7,502 nucleotides of DNA. It comes from CAZEZY01 sp964516635. Lineage in GTDB: Bacteria > Pseudomonadota > Gammaproteobacteria > Burkholderiales > Burkholderiaceae_C. Positions 1 to 6,533 of the stretch are shown piece by piece; positions within the stretch are counted from its first letter, which is position 1, and the number at the start of each line of letters is the position of its first letter. A model generated the notes under the pieces. The model was not told the DNA's origin, searched no databases, and saw only the letters and a list, made by a program, of their open reading frames with translations. The translations under genes were made by a program, and so were the position numbers. The stretch spans positions 1 to 7,502 of the forward strand of contig CAZEZY010000116.1 in NCBI GenBank assembly GCA_964516635.1. Reading direction: 5' to 3'.

Positions 1-120
1 CGGTCACCCAGGTACACGACGGATTGGGCGGAGTTGGTTGAGGTGGGTTGACTGGATGAGTTGCCGCGCAGGGGCCAGGTCCAGTCAGCTTTGCAGCGAA
101 GGACGACACCGCTGGCGTGG
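1..120. other. Left-edge stretch with no recognisable gene
   Basis: No reading frame here could be assigned to a family. On the minus strand two frames stay open to the window edge. One (N-terminal part GHDHASGVVLRCKADW) could be unrelated coding sequence or continued decay of the cytochrome remnant at 121-223. On the plus strand the first frame could be a gene tail ending at TGA about base 51, but it matches nothing I know. Confidence 0.3.
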
Positions 121-223
121 TCATGACCAACCAAAACCGGACAGGTAGGCGGCCGCAAAACCGAGGACAAACAGCCAGTGGAACAGGCGTGTTGTTGCAT
201 CGGTGACACGACGGCGCGGGCAT
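121..223 (-). pseudogene. Cytochrome b561-type N-terminal remnant, frameshifted and truncated
   Basis: Reading the minus strand from 210 gives RVTDATTRLFHWLFVLGFAA followed by AYLSG, and a TGA at 123-121. This matches the start of bacterial b-type cytochromes of the b561/Ni-hydrogenase family, in which a short Arg-Val-x-Asp-x-x-Thr-Arg-x-x-His-Trp stretch leads into the first membrane helix and the His binds heme. Intact members run to about 170-220 residues with four helices; only half a helix remains. The only plausible start, ATG at 223-221, is one base out of frame with this stretch; dropping one base between would give a natural MPAPRVTD start. No in-frame ATG, GTG or TTG exists back to a TAA near 337. 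Such cytochromes often sit divergent to QseBC-like regulators in Burkholderiales, which fits. A sequencing error could explain the first frameshift but not the early stop. Confidence 0.6.
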
Positions 224-395
224 TGCCCCCGAAATGCGCGCTCCGGGACAGTCCCCCAGGTGGTTTGCGCGCCGTACTCAGGCCGCCCTCCTCCCTCTGA
301 GGCAACACCCAGACCGGACTCCTTCAGGTACGCTTAAGCTGAACTGGTTAGCCTCTTCCGACTCTAGGTTTCCTTTCTTTTCCCAGCATCTCTCC
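224..395 (+). promoter_or_regulatory. Leader and presumed promoter region of the two-component system
   Basis: This lies between the decayed cytochrome and the response regulator. An 11-base perfect palindrome, GGGACAGTCCC, is at 245-255. A single TTAAG half-site lies at 334-338, followed by the imperfect GGTTA at 346-350, so at best a weak autoregulatory box. No convincing sigma70 -35/-10 pair was found. The 20 bases before the ATG are pyrimidine-rich (tttctttcccagcatctctcc-like) with no Shine-Dalgarno sequence. Confidence 0.3.
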
Positions 396-1058
396 ATGCG
401 ACTCATCATTCTGGAAGACGACCCCCACTTGGGCGACGCCATGGCCCTGGGCCTGCGCCAGCAGGGCCATGTGGTGGACTGGTTCCAGGACGGTGAAACG
501 GCCAGCCACGCGCTGACATCTGCTGCCTACGATGCGCTCATCCTCGACCTCGGGCTACCCCGCACCGACGGTGTGACCTGGCTGCGGCAGTGGCGCTCGG
601 CAGGCCTGAACCTGCCGGTCCTGATTCTCACTGCACGCGACGGAGTGGAGCACCGAATAGGCGGGCTCGATGCGGGCGCCGACGACTACCTCATCAAACC
701 CATAGACACCCAGGAACTGGCTGCACGGCTGCGCGCGCTGCTGCGCCGCTCCACCGGGCATGTGCAGACGGTATGGACACATGGCGCGCTGCAGTTCGAC
801 CCGGCCAGCCGCGTGGTGCGCTGGAACGAACAACCGGTGGACCTGACCCCGCGGGAAACCGCGCTGCTGGAAGTGCTGCTCAAGCAACCGCAAAAGGTAC
901 TGTCCAAAAGCCGCCTGCAAGAACAGCTATACGATTGGAGCGGCGATGAGCCCGACAGCAACGTGCTGGAGGTTCATATCCACCACCTACGTCGCAAGAT
1001 CCACCCGGGCATCGTGCGCACGGTGCGGGGTGTGGGTTACGCGCTGGGCGCACCATGA
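396..1058 (+). CDS. OmpR-family response regulator (QseB/PmrA-like)
   Basis: A cytoplasmic transcription factor activated by phosphoryl transfer from its partner kinase, encoded immediately downstream. The 220-residue length is the normal QseB/PmrA size. The receiver domain (1-118) has the acidic pair D8/D9, phospho-acceptor D51 in LILDLGLPRTDG, T79 and K101 (LIKP). The winged-helix DNA-binding domain (about 125-218) includes LTPRETALLEVLL, the recognition-helix region SNVLEVHIHHLRRKI and the terminal VRTVRGVGYAL hairpin. All key residues are present. The frame is open back to 234, but MRLIILEDDP is the canonical family start, so ATG 396 is chosen. That start lacks a Shine-Dalgarno sequence. 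Family members bind 11-bp-spaced direct repeats; a fitting box lies at 7211-7226 upstream of the convergent operon. Assignment to the OmpR family is secure; QseB versus PmrA or BqsR is not resolved. Confidence 0.93.
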   Translation: MRLIILEDDPHLGDAMALGLRQQGHVVDWFQDGETASHALTSAAYDALILDLGLPRTDGVTWLRQWRSAGLNLPVLILTARDGVEHRIGGLDAGADDYLIKPIDTQELAARLRALLRRSTGHVQTVWTHGALQFDPASRVVRWNEQPVDLTPRETALLEVLLKQPQKVLSKSRLQEQLYDWSGDEPDSNVLEVHIHHLRRKIHPGIVRTVRGVGYALGAP

Positions 1059-1068
1059 GGTTTGGCCG

Positions 1069-2433
1069 ATGAAAGCACCCCTGAGCCTGCAGCGCAGGCT
1101 GCTGCTGTACCTGCTGATTTCTGCGCTGGTGGTGTGGTCGGTGGCGCTGGGTTTTTCCATGGTCAAGGCACGCCACGAGGTCAATGAGCTGTTCGACACC
1201 GAGATGATCCGGCTGGCGCGCCAGATACAGGTGATATCGCCCTGGATTGCCCCAGAACACCGGGATGCACCCACACTCGCCGAGCCGCTGTTGGCCCAGG
1301 GCGAGGCCGATCTGAACGACCTGGCGGTGGCCGTGTGGGACCAGCACGGCAACTTGCTGGTGGTCGACCGCGAAGGCGTGCAGTTGCCCTGGCAACCCGA
1401 CGCCACAGGCTTTCGCGACATGACCGTGGCCAAGGAGGCGTGGCGCATTTACTACCTGCAGGCCCCGGAGTTGCAAGGTCTGGTGGCAGCCGGGCAGCGC
1501 ATGGACGAACGCGACGAGTTGGTGTGGGGGTTGGTGGGCAGCCAGATGGTGCCCTGGCTGCTGGTGCTGCCCGTGCTGCTGGCGGGCATGGCGTGGGCGG
1601 TCCGCCGTGCGCTGGAACCCATGAAGGCCGTGACGCAGTACCTGCACGCCCGCAACGCCAACGATCTGGAGCGCTTGCCATTGGGGCAGGCACCCGATGA
1701 ATTACAGCCGTTGCTGGAGGCCATGAACAGCCTGTTCCAGCGCATAGAGACCACGCTGGAGCGCGAACGCAGTTTCACTGCCGACGCCGCGCACGAACTG
1801 CGCACCCCCATGGCCGTGCTGTCGGCCCAGTGGGCGGTATTTCAGGGTGCCCGCGATGACGCCGAGCGGAGCCGTGCCGCAGACAAGCTCACCCAGGGTC
1901 TGGCCCGCGCCAGCCGACTGATGGAACAAATGCTCAGTCTGTCGCGGCTGGAAGCCACGCAGGGTCTGGCCCAACCGCAGCCGCTGCGCTGGCACGAACT
2001 GGTGGAACAGGCGGTGTCGGACGTGCTGCCGCTGGCAGAGCGCCGCCAGATAGAGCTGGCGTGCGACTGGGACGCCCCACAAGGCCCCACCTGGCTGGGC
2101 GACTCCACATTCATGGCGCTGCTGCTGCGCAACCTGCTGGACAACGCGGTGCGGTATTCGCCCGCTGGTTCCGCGGTGGCGCTGCGGCTGGCGGCCGATT
2201 CCGTGTCCGTTCACAACGCCGCCGGCACAGTGGCAGGCCGCACCCTGTCTCAGGCCGACATGGCGCAGTGGGGCAAGCGCTTCCAGCGCACCGACGGCCA
2301 GGAGGAAAGCGGCAGCGGTCTCGGTGTATCCATCGTGCAGCGCATTGCACTGCTGCACGGCCTGGCGCTCAACTATCGCCTGAGCCCCAATGGGCGTGTA
2401 ATCGCCGAACTGGCTCCCGCTGCCGAGGCCTGA
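1069..2433 (+). CDS. Sensor histidine kinase (QseC-like) with a degenerate G1 box
   Basis: Inner-membrane sensor that should autophosphorylate and pass phosphate to the regulator 10 bases upstream. It has 454 residues, the usual QseC length. Membrane helices lie at about 11-30 and 159-177, enclosing a periplasmic domain of about 125 residues that begins with the QseC-type VNELFDTEM stretch. A HAMP-like linker follows, then the H-box FTADAAHELRTP (His242), the N-box LLLRNLLDNAVRYSP (N355, N359), the F-box WGKRF (F405) and the G2 loop SGSGLGVSI (G415-G419). The G1 loop is eroded: where relatives have a D-x-G-x-G pattern, this protein reads VHNAAGTV (381-388), so the adenine-binding Asp is Asn383. 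Two ExxE motifs (E37-E40, E147-E150) flank the periplasmic domain, reminiscent of the metal-binding motifs of PmrB and BqsS. Start ATG 1069 precedes the first helix by ten residues, with GAGG upstream. Confidence 0.93.
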   Translation: MKAPLSLQRRLLLYLLISALVVWSVALGFSMVKARHEVNELFDTEMIRLARQIQVISPWIAPEHRDAPTLAEPLLAQGEADLNDLAVAVWDQHGNLLVVDREGVQLPWQPDATGFRDMTVAKEAWRIYYLQAPELQGLVAAGQRMDERDELVWGLVGSQMVPWLLVLPVLLAGMAWAVRRALEPMKAVTQYLHARNANDLERLPLGQAPDELQPLLEAMNSLFQRIETTLERERSFTADAAHELRTPMAVLSAQWAVFQGARDDAERSRAADKLTQGLARASRLMEQMLSLSRLEATQGLAQPQPLRWHELVEQAVSDVLPLAERRQIELACDWDAPQGPTWLGDSTFMALLLRNLLDNAVRYSPAGSAVALRLAADSVSVHNAAGTVAGRTLSQADMAQWGKRFQRTDGQEESGSGLGVSIVQRIALLHGLALNYRLSPNGRVIAELAPAAEA

Positions 2434-2454
2434 GCCACCCCGACGCGGCAGCTT

Positions 2455-2472
2455 CGCACCCATCAAGGTGCG
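2455..2472 (+). terminator. Weak stem-loop after the kinase gene
   Basis: CGCACC-CATCAA-GGTGCG forms a 6-bp stem with a 6-base loop, 21 bases after the kinase stop. It is followed by CCCTCTCC rather than a T-run, so it is at most a weak terminator or an mRNA 3' stabiliser. Confidence 0.2.
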
Positions 2473-2576
2473 CCCTCTCCAAACAACTCCGTCTTCCCGG
2501 ACCGCTGCACAGGCAGGCACGGGGGTCCTCACCGGGCAGGCCGCCAGGCTGTTCTGGCAATAGAGGGAGTGATTCG

Positions 2577-2786
2577 ATGGACAGGAAAGTGGAATTGCAA
2601 TGCCGCCTGTTTGTGGTGAAGCTGGTCTCGGCAGCCACCATGCTGGGTGGCTCTACGCAGGCCTGGGCAGAGGCCAAGCCCATGGTCAATGAAGCGGATG
2701 CGCAGGCCGTGAACCTGAATGACAAGGCCGACGCCACCACCGCGAAGCACGCCCCCCGGCGCGGTACGTCTTCGCAGGGGCTGGGC
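2577..2786 (+). pseudogene. Signal-peptide-like reading frame without a proper end
   Basis: An ATG at 2577 follows a good Shine-Dalgarno run (AGAGGGAG, 2562-2569). The first 35 residues resemble a Sec signal peptide: MDRK start, a hydrophobic stretch LFVVKLVSAATMLGG with one internal Lys, then the cleavage-type motif AWA before EA. The following 35 residues are polar and alanine/asparagine-rich (AVNLNDKADATTAKHA). No family was recognised. The frame has no stop until 3854 and would run antisense through two convergent genes, which is implausible as a protein. The interval given is the part before the convergent TPR gene. It may be the 5' stub of a secreted-protein gene that lost its 3' end, or a chance frame in GC-rich DNA. 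It lies 143 bases after the kinase gene and could be cotranscribed with it. Confidence 0.35.
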
Positions 2787-3497
2787 TCAGTTCGCCTGCA
2801 GCGCAGGCAGCTTCTGCACAAGGGCCTTGATTTCCTCGCGCCGGCCTGCATCGGCAATCTGCCGGTTGGGGCGTGGCTGGGCTTGCAGGGCACGCTGCGC
2901 GTAGGGCGCCGCCTCGCTCGCGCGGCCGTTCTCGGCCAGGAACTCGGCATAGAAGAAGTTGGGGTCTATGCCATCGGGGTTGATCTGCAGGGCCTGCTTC
3001 AGCAAGGCCTCGGCCTTGGCCTTGTCGCCAAAGCCCAGGGGCCAGCCAGGCACCTTGTAGTACAGCACGCCCAGGCTCGCGTAGGCCGAGCCGTCCAGCG
3101 CATGGCCGTCCATGGCGATGGCTTTTTCGTACACCGACTTGGCCTCTTTCACCAGAGACAACGCACCCAGCCCACCACGTTCGCCCGCCCAGGAACTGAG
3201 CACAATGCCTTCCCACACCAGCGGCTCGCTGCGCTGGGGAAAGTTTTTTACCACCTCGTGCGCTTTTGCGCTGAGTGCCTCGAAGCGGCGCGCTTTTTCG
3301 GCGGGGGGCGTCTGGTAGCGAATCACTTCCCAATCGCGCTGCAAGGCTTGCACGGCATCGTCCACCGGGGCGGCGTAGCTCGCCAGCGGCAGTACCGCAC
3401 TCAGGGCGAGCAAGGCTGCAGCCCAGCGCTGGCTGCTGCAGCCAGACTTTGCTGGGTATGTGTTGAGAGGTTTGTGGGTGTTCAACCGTTTTTTCAT
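2787..3497 (-). CDS. Exported TPR-like protein, last gene of the operon
   Basis: A 236-residue protein predicted to be periplasmic. The n-region is long and basic (MKKRLNTHK), followed by a hydrophobic core at about 26-40 (WAAALLALSAVLPLAS) and probable signal-peptidase cleavage after SYA (residue 42). No lipobox cysteine sits at the cleavage point; C20 precedes the hydrophobic core. The mature part is helical with TPR-like units, for example SLVKEAKSVYEKAIAMD (114-130), DKAKAEALLKQALQINPDG (158-176) and the next helix pair ending RALQAQP (202-208). The GSAYASLGVLYYKVPGWPLG stretch recalls TatT-like TRAP-associated TPR proteins. TPR proteins act as scaffolds, so a role binding a partner or exported product is inference. 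The start overlaps the SDR stop by four bases, and AAGGAA at 3510-3505 is a good ribosome binding site. It converges with the kinase gene. Confidence 0.85.
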   Translation of the reverse strand: MKKRLNTHKPLNTYPAKSGCSSQRWAAALLALSAVLPLASYAAPVDDAVQALQRDWEVIRYQTPPAEKARRFEALSAKAHEVVKNFPQRSEPLVWEGIVLSSWAGERGGLGALSLVKEAKSVYEKAIAMDGHALDGSAYASLGVLYYKVPGWPLGFGDKAKAEALLKQALQINPDGIDPNFFYAEFLAENGRASEAAPYAQRALQAQPRPNRQIADAGRREEIKALVQKLPALQAN

Positions 3498-4291
3498 ACC
3501 GGAGTTCCTTCGATTTTTTGGGGGTTGAGCATGCTGCGGTGCCGGGCAAAGCCGCCATCGAGCCACGGACCGATGACGCCATTCAGTCGCACCAGACCCT
3601 TCTCGGGCCAGCCGATGAACCGCTCGGCGGCAGCGTTTTTCAGCAGCACAATCAGTTCCTGCGCCACCTGGGCCGGCGTGTCGCTGGCGCTTCCGGTGGC
3701 TACGGCATACCGCTGCGCGGCGAGGCCGTTGAAAGCGGTGCGGGTAGTGCGCGGGGCCAGCATCTGCACCCGCACGGAAGTGCCCATCAGCTCGCGGCGC
3801 AGCGCTTCGGCAAAGCCGTGCAGCCCCGCCTTGGTGGCTCCATACACGCTGTAGCCCGGAACACCAATGCGCCCCAATGCGGAGCCCACGAACACCAGCC
3901 TGGCGGCCGGTTGCGCCAGCAGGTGGGGCAGCAGTGCCTGCGTGAGAGCGATGGGCGCCCACAGGTTGGTCTGCAACAGTTCGGCGGCCCTCTCGGGTGT
4001 GGTGGTCTCCAGCGGCCCGAAGGCTGGCAGGCCGGCCGCATGAACCACGGCGTTCGCACCCCACTTCCGGGCGGCGTGTGCCGTTGTGCGAATGCCGTCC
4101 GCGCAAGACAAGTCTGCCCGTACCCACTCGGTGTGTGGGACTTCGGGCGGTGTGTGGGCCGTGGGGCTGATGGGAGGGGTGCGGCAAACGCCCAGCACCT
4201 GTGCGCCGTGCTGTTGCAGGGCCTCGGTCATGGCAGTGCCTATGCCCCCACCAGCGCCGGTGAGCAGTACCCGCGCTTGCTGGAGCTTCAT
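3494..4291 (-). CDS. Short-chain dehydrogenase/reductase
   Basis: A 265-residue classical SDR, expected to interconvert a carbonyl and an alcohol with NAD(P)(H) in the cytoplasm. The Rossmann nucleotide motif TGAGGGIG is at 11-18. HAAG at 84-87 stands where NNAG is usual. N109, S137 (VFVGS), Y150 and K154 (YSVYGATKAG) complete the Asn-Ser-Tyr-Lys catalytic set. After the active site the chain diverges, so the substrate cannot be named; the C-terminal GWPEKGLVRLNGVIGPWLD segment is distinctive. R37 in the loop after beta-2 (VCRT) would favour NADP(H), which is inference. The frame is open further upstream, but ATG 4291 is chosen because it overlaps the preceding stop in an ATGA junction and places TGxxxGIG correctly near the N-terminus. 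It probably acts on the product of the neighbouring ligase/oxidase genes. Confidence 0.92.
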   Translation of the reverse strand: MKLQQARVLLTGAGGGIGTAMTEALQQHGAQVLGVCRTPPISPTAHTPPEVPHTEWVRADLSCADGIRTTAHAARKWGANAVVHAAGLPAFGPLETTTPERAAELLQTNLWAPIALTQALLPHLLAQPAARLVFVGSALGRIGVPGYSVYGATKAGLHGFAEALRRELMGTSVRVQMLAPRTTRTAFNGLAAQRYAVATGSASDTPAQVAQELIVLLKNAAAERFIGWPEKGLVRLNGVIGPWLDGGFARHRSMLNPQKIEGTPV

Positions 4292-5019
4292 AAGGCGAAC
4301 GCCTGGGCAGTCTGTTCTGATGCACGGCAAGGCTGGGGCTGCTCGCCCAGCTTGCTCAGCGGGTGGACGTTTGGCAGCGGCAGACTGCGGAACACGTCGC
4401 CATAGAGCCGGTAGAACACCTGCGCCGCATGCACGATGGCCTGCTGATCTTGCGGCGCCTCGATCTGTGCCATGAGTGCCTCGAAATGGGCCGTGTGCGC
4501 CTGGTCCAACTTGCCGTGCGAGCGCAGGTAGGTGAAGGACGCATCGGGCAACTGTAGCGGGCCCTGTATGGCATCGGCGGCCATGAGCGCCAGCGAGACA
4601 CTGGTCCCTTCCAGCACATGCACCATGCCAAAGAAACCGAGCGGGTTGCCGCGCTGCACGGTGTCGTAGGCATACGCCACCATGACTTCGGTGGCCACAC
4701 CGGCGGGACCGTGGCGCACAGCCTCCGCATCGCCGCCGGCAGCCGCAATGTCGTTCAGGATCCATTCGTCGTGGCCGGCTTCTTCCTCGATGTACTCATC
4801 CAGCGCGGGCTCCAGCCAGCGGTGGTGCGCCGGCAGATGCGCCTTCATGGCAACGAGCAGTGGCACGGTGTGGCGCACGTGGTGGTACGCCTCCTGAAGA
4901 AACGCCAGATAGCTGGGAAGAGACACCTGGCCCACCAGCGCGCCCTGAATGATGGGAGTAGACAGTAACTGCTGGCGGTGGGCCTGAGTGGCCTGAAGGA
5001 GATGGGTATGGAAGTTCAT
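4288..5019 (-). CDS. Heme-oxygenase-like diiron oxidase (TenA/PqqC superfamily)
   Basis: A 243-residue all-helical protein likely to be annotated as TenA-like or 'iron-containing redox enzyme'. The metal-ligand pattern of HDO enzymes is visible: E80 or its neighbours with H83 in IEEEAGHDEW, E137 in HVLEGTS, and the H168-x3-D172-x2-H175 triad in SHGKLDQAH. These spacings (54 residues from H83 to E137, then 31 to H168) follow those I recall for CADD and UndA. Known HDOs use Fe(II) or Fe/Mn and O2 to cleave fatty acids (UndA), chlorinated lysine (BesC) or their own side chains (CADD), or to oxidise nitrogen (SznF). Thiaminase TenA lacks this set and uses a catalytic Cys; the only Cys here is C231 in the tail. 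Substrate unknown, but the ligase next door suggests an acyl chain. The gene starts 38 bases after the ligase stop with only a weak ribosome binding site (GAAAG), and its stop overlaps the SDR start. Confidence 0.88.
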   Translation of the reverse strand: MNFHTHLLQATQAHRQQLLSTPIIQGALVGQVSLPSYLAFLQEAYHHVRHTVPLLVAMKAHLPAHHRWLEPALDEYIEEEAGHDEWILNDIAAAGGDAEAVRHGPAGVATEVMVAYAYDTVQRGNPLGFFGMVHVLEGTSVSLALMAADAIQGPLQLPDASFTYLRSHGKLDQAHTAHFEALMAQIEAPQDQQAIVHAAQVFYRLYGDVFRSLPLPNVHPLSKLGEQPQPCRASEQTAQAFAL

Positions 5020-5057
5020 GTGTGGCTTTCAAATCATGGTGACCTGTGAGGGATGGA

Positions 5058-6533
5058 TCAGGAGGTGGACGAAGAGGTGGCCAAAGAGGAGGCCGTTTCC
5101 TGCCCGTGCAGCGCGCGGAAGAAGGACTCCATGCGCGTGCGTAACGGGCGGCCGTTGGGCGTGAAGAAGCCGCCGTGCAAGGCCGGGTCGGCCTGCACCC
5201 AGCGGGTGATGCGGGCGTAGTCGGGGAGTGTGGCGTTGGTGCGGTCTATGGCGGCCTGTATCGCGGCGCGCCCTGCCTGGCGCGCGGCCTGGTTGCCGGC
5301 GGCAAGCGGTGCCCAGACCACGGCACCCAGGCGTGCATCGCCATCGCCCACCACCACCACCTGGGACAGCGCAGGCTCTTGCTGCAGGGCGGCCTCTACC
5401 CACTCAGGGCTCACGTTGCGGCCAAAGCCGGTAATCAGCACATGCTTCTTTCGCCCGCGAATGGTGAGGTAGCCGTCGGCATCCAGCTGGCCCAGGTCTC
5501 CGGTGGGCCACCAGTCTGCGGCATGGGCCGGGTGGCCGAGATAACCCAGGAACAGGCTGCCCCGTACCTCGATCTCGCCATCGGAAGCCACACGCACCTC
5601 GCGCTGCGGCAGCACGCGGCCTACGGTGCCGTCACGGTGGGCCCACGGCAGGTTCAACGTCTGCACCGATGCGCCTTCCGACAAGCCGTAGCCTTCATAG
5701 GCGGGCATGCCCAGCTGGCGCGCGCGCTCCAGCCACGCCTGCCCCACTGGCGCACCGCCCACCGCCACGAACCGGAGCGATGGCGGCGCTGTTTGACCCG
5801 ACGCCAGCAAATAGGCACACCAGGCCTTGAGCATCTGCGGCAGCAGAATGAGGCTTTGGGGCTGGTGATGGCGCACCGCTGCATCCAGCCGCTCGGGGTG
5901 GAACTGGGAGGAACCCACCAGCCCCACATCGGCCAGCGAAAGGCTCACCAAGGTAGCACCCTGGCGGCGAGCGGCCATGACGCCGGCCACGTTCTCCAGC
6001 AGCACCGCATAGGGCAAGGCGCTCAGGTGCCGGGCAATGCCCAGCGGCGCCATGGCCTGTACCAGGCCAGACACCACCGCATCCAGATTCTGCGCACTCA
6101 GGCACACCCCTTTGGGCGTGCCCGTGGTGCCCGATGTGAACGTGACCTTGACCGTGCTGGGATGCACACTGGCAGGATGTGAGGCTTCCGGCAACAGAGC
6201 AAGGCAGAGGGACTCATCGGCCAAAGAAATGGTTGTCCACGTCAAACCTGGCCAGGCGCCCGTCAGTGCGGGGGGCACGCACAGCGCATCGGCCCCCACG
6301 GCGGCCATTGCATGGCGCATCTGATCGGCGGTGAAGAAGGTAGGCAGCGGCACGTGGACCCGGCCCAGTTGCAGGGCGGCTTCGTCCAGCGCTACGAAGG
6401 CGGGGGAGTTGTCCAGCACGGATGCCAACACCTGTGCGCCTTGAGAGCGAAGCAACGTGGCAGCCTGTCCCACGGCGTCCTGCCACTGTGCGGTACTCCA
6501 CTCGCGGTGGGCCGAGGCCAGCACCGCGTTCAT
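5058..6533 (-). CDS. AMP-binding acid ligase / acyl-adenylate synthetase
   Basis: A 491-residue ANL-superfamily enzyme expected to activate a carboxylic acid with ATP to an acyl-adenylate. The phosphate-binding loop TFTSGTTGTPKG is at 131-142. The A5 motif YEGYGLSEG is at 279-287, A7 PTGDLG at 343-348 (D346 binds the ribose), and the hinge and A8 region RGRKKHVLITGFGRN is at 359-373. The A10 motif, normally containing an invariant Lys for adenylation, reads TPNGRPLRTRM (458-468), placing Arg462 where Lys is expected. Residues past 475 form a Ser/Ala/Thr-rich tail. The hydrophobic substrate region resembles fatty-acid ligases, but chain length cannot be read off. No acyl carrier protein gene is in the window, so CoA or a carrier elsewhere would accept the acyl group. 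The start overlaps the hemolysin-family stop (ATGA). Confidence 0.92.
   Translation of the reverse strand: MNAVLASAHREWSTAQWQDAVGQAATLLRSQGAQVLASVLDNSPAFVALDEAALQLGRVHVPLPTFFTADQMRHAMAAVGADALCVPPALTGAWPGLTWTTISLADESLCLALLPEASHPASVHPSTVKVTFTSGTTGTPKGVCLSAQNLDAVVSGLVQAMAPLGIARHLSALPYAVLLENVAGVMAARRQGATLVSLSLADVGLVGSSQFHPERLDAAVRHHQPQSLILLPQMLKAWCAYLLASGQTAPPSLRFVAVGGAPVGQAWLERARQLGMPAYEGYGLSEGASVQTLNLPWAHRDGTVGRVLPQREVRVASDGEIEVRGSLFLGYLGHPAHAADWWPTGDLGQLDADGYLTIRGRKKHVLITGFGRNVSPEWVEAALQQEPALSQVVVVGDGDARLGAVVWAPLAAGNQAARQAGRAAIQAAIDRTNATLPDYARITRWVQADPALHGGFFTPNGRPLRTRMESFFRALHGQETASSLATSSSTS

Noticed and set aside
234..395. N-terminal extension of the response regulator to ATG 234
   Set aside because: The family starts at MRLIILEDD; the extra 54 residues resemble nothing and overlap the promoter region.
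1085..1099. GCCTGCAGCGCAGGC hairpin, repeated exactly at 2794-2808
   Set aside because: Both copies lie inside coding sequence of different genes, with no T-run and no flanking similarity; most likely chance in GC-rich DNA.
1702..2532. Minus-strand frame of about 276 codons opposite the kinase gene
   Set aside because: It mirrors the kinase coding sequence and is Gln/His/Arg-rich, as GC-rich shadows are.
2739..2765. Inverted repeat ACCGCG...CGCGGT after the TPR gene as operon terminator
   Set aside because: The stem is only 6 bp with a 15-base loop and there is no T-run on the minus strand.
2787..3854. Long plus-strand open frame opposite the TPR and SDR genes
   Set aside because: It is the antisense of two well-recognised genes. 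High GC makes stops rare, and its translation has no family-like motifs.
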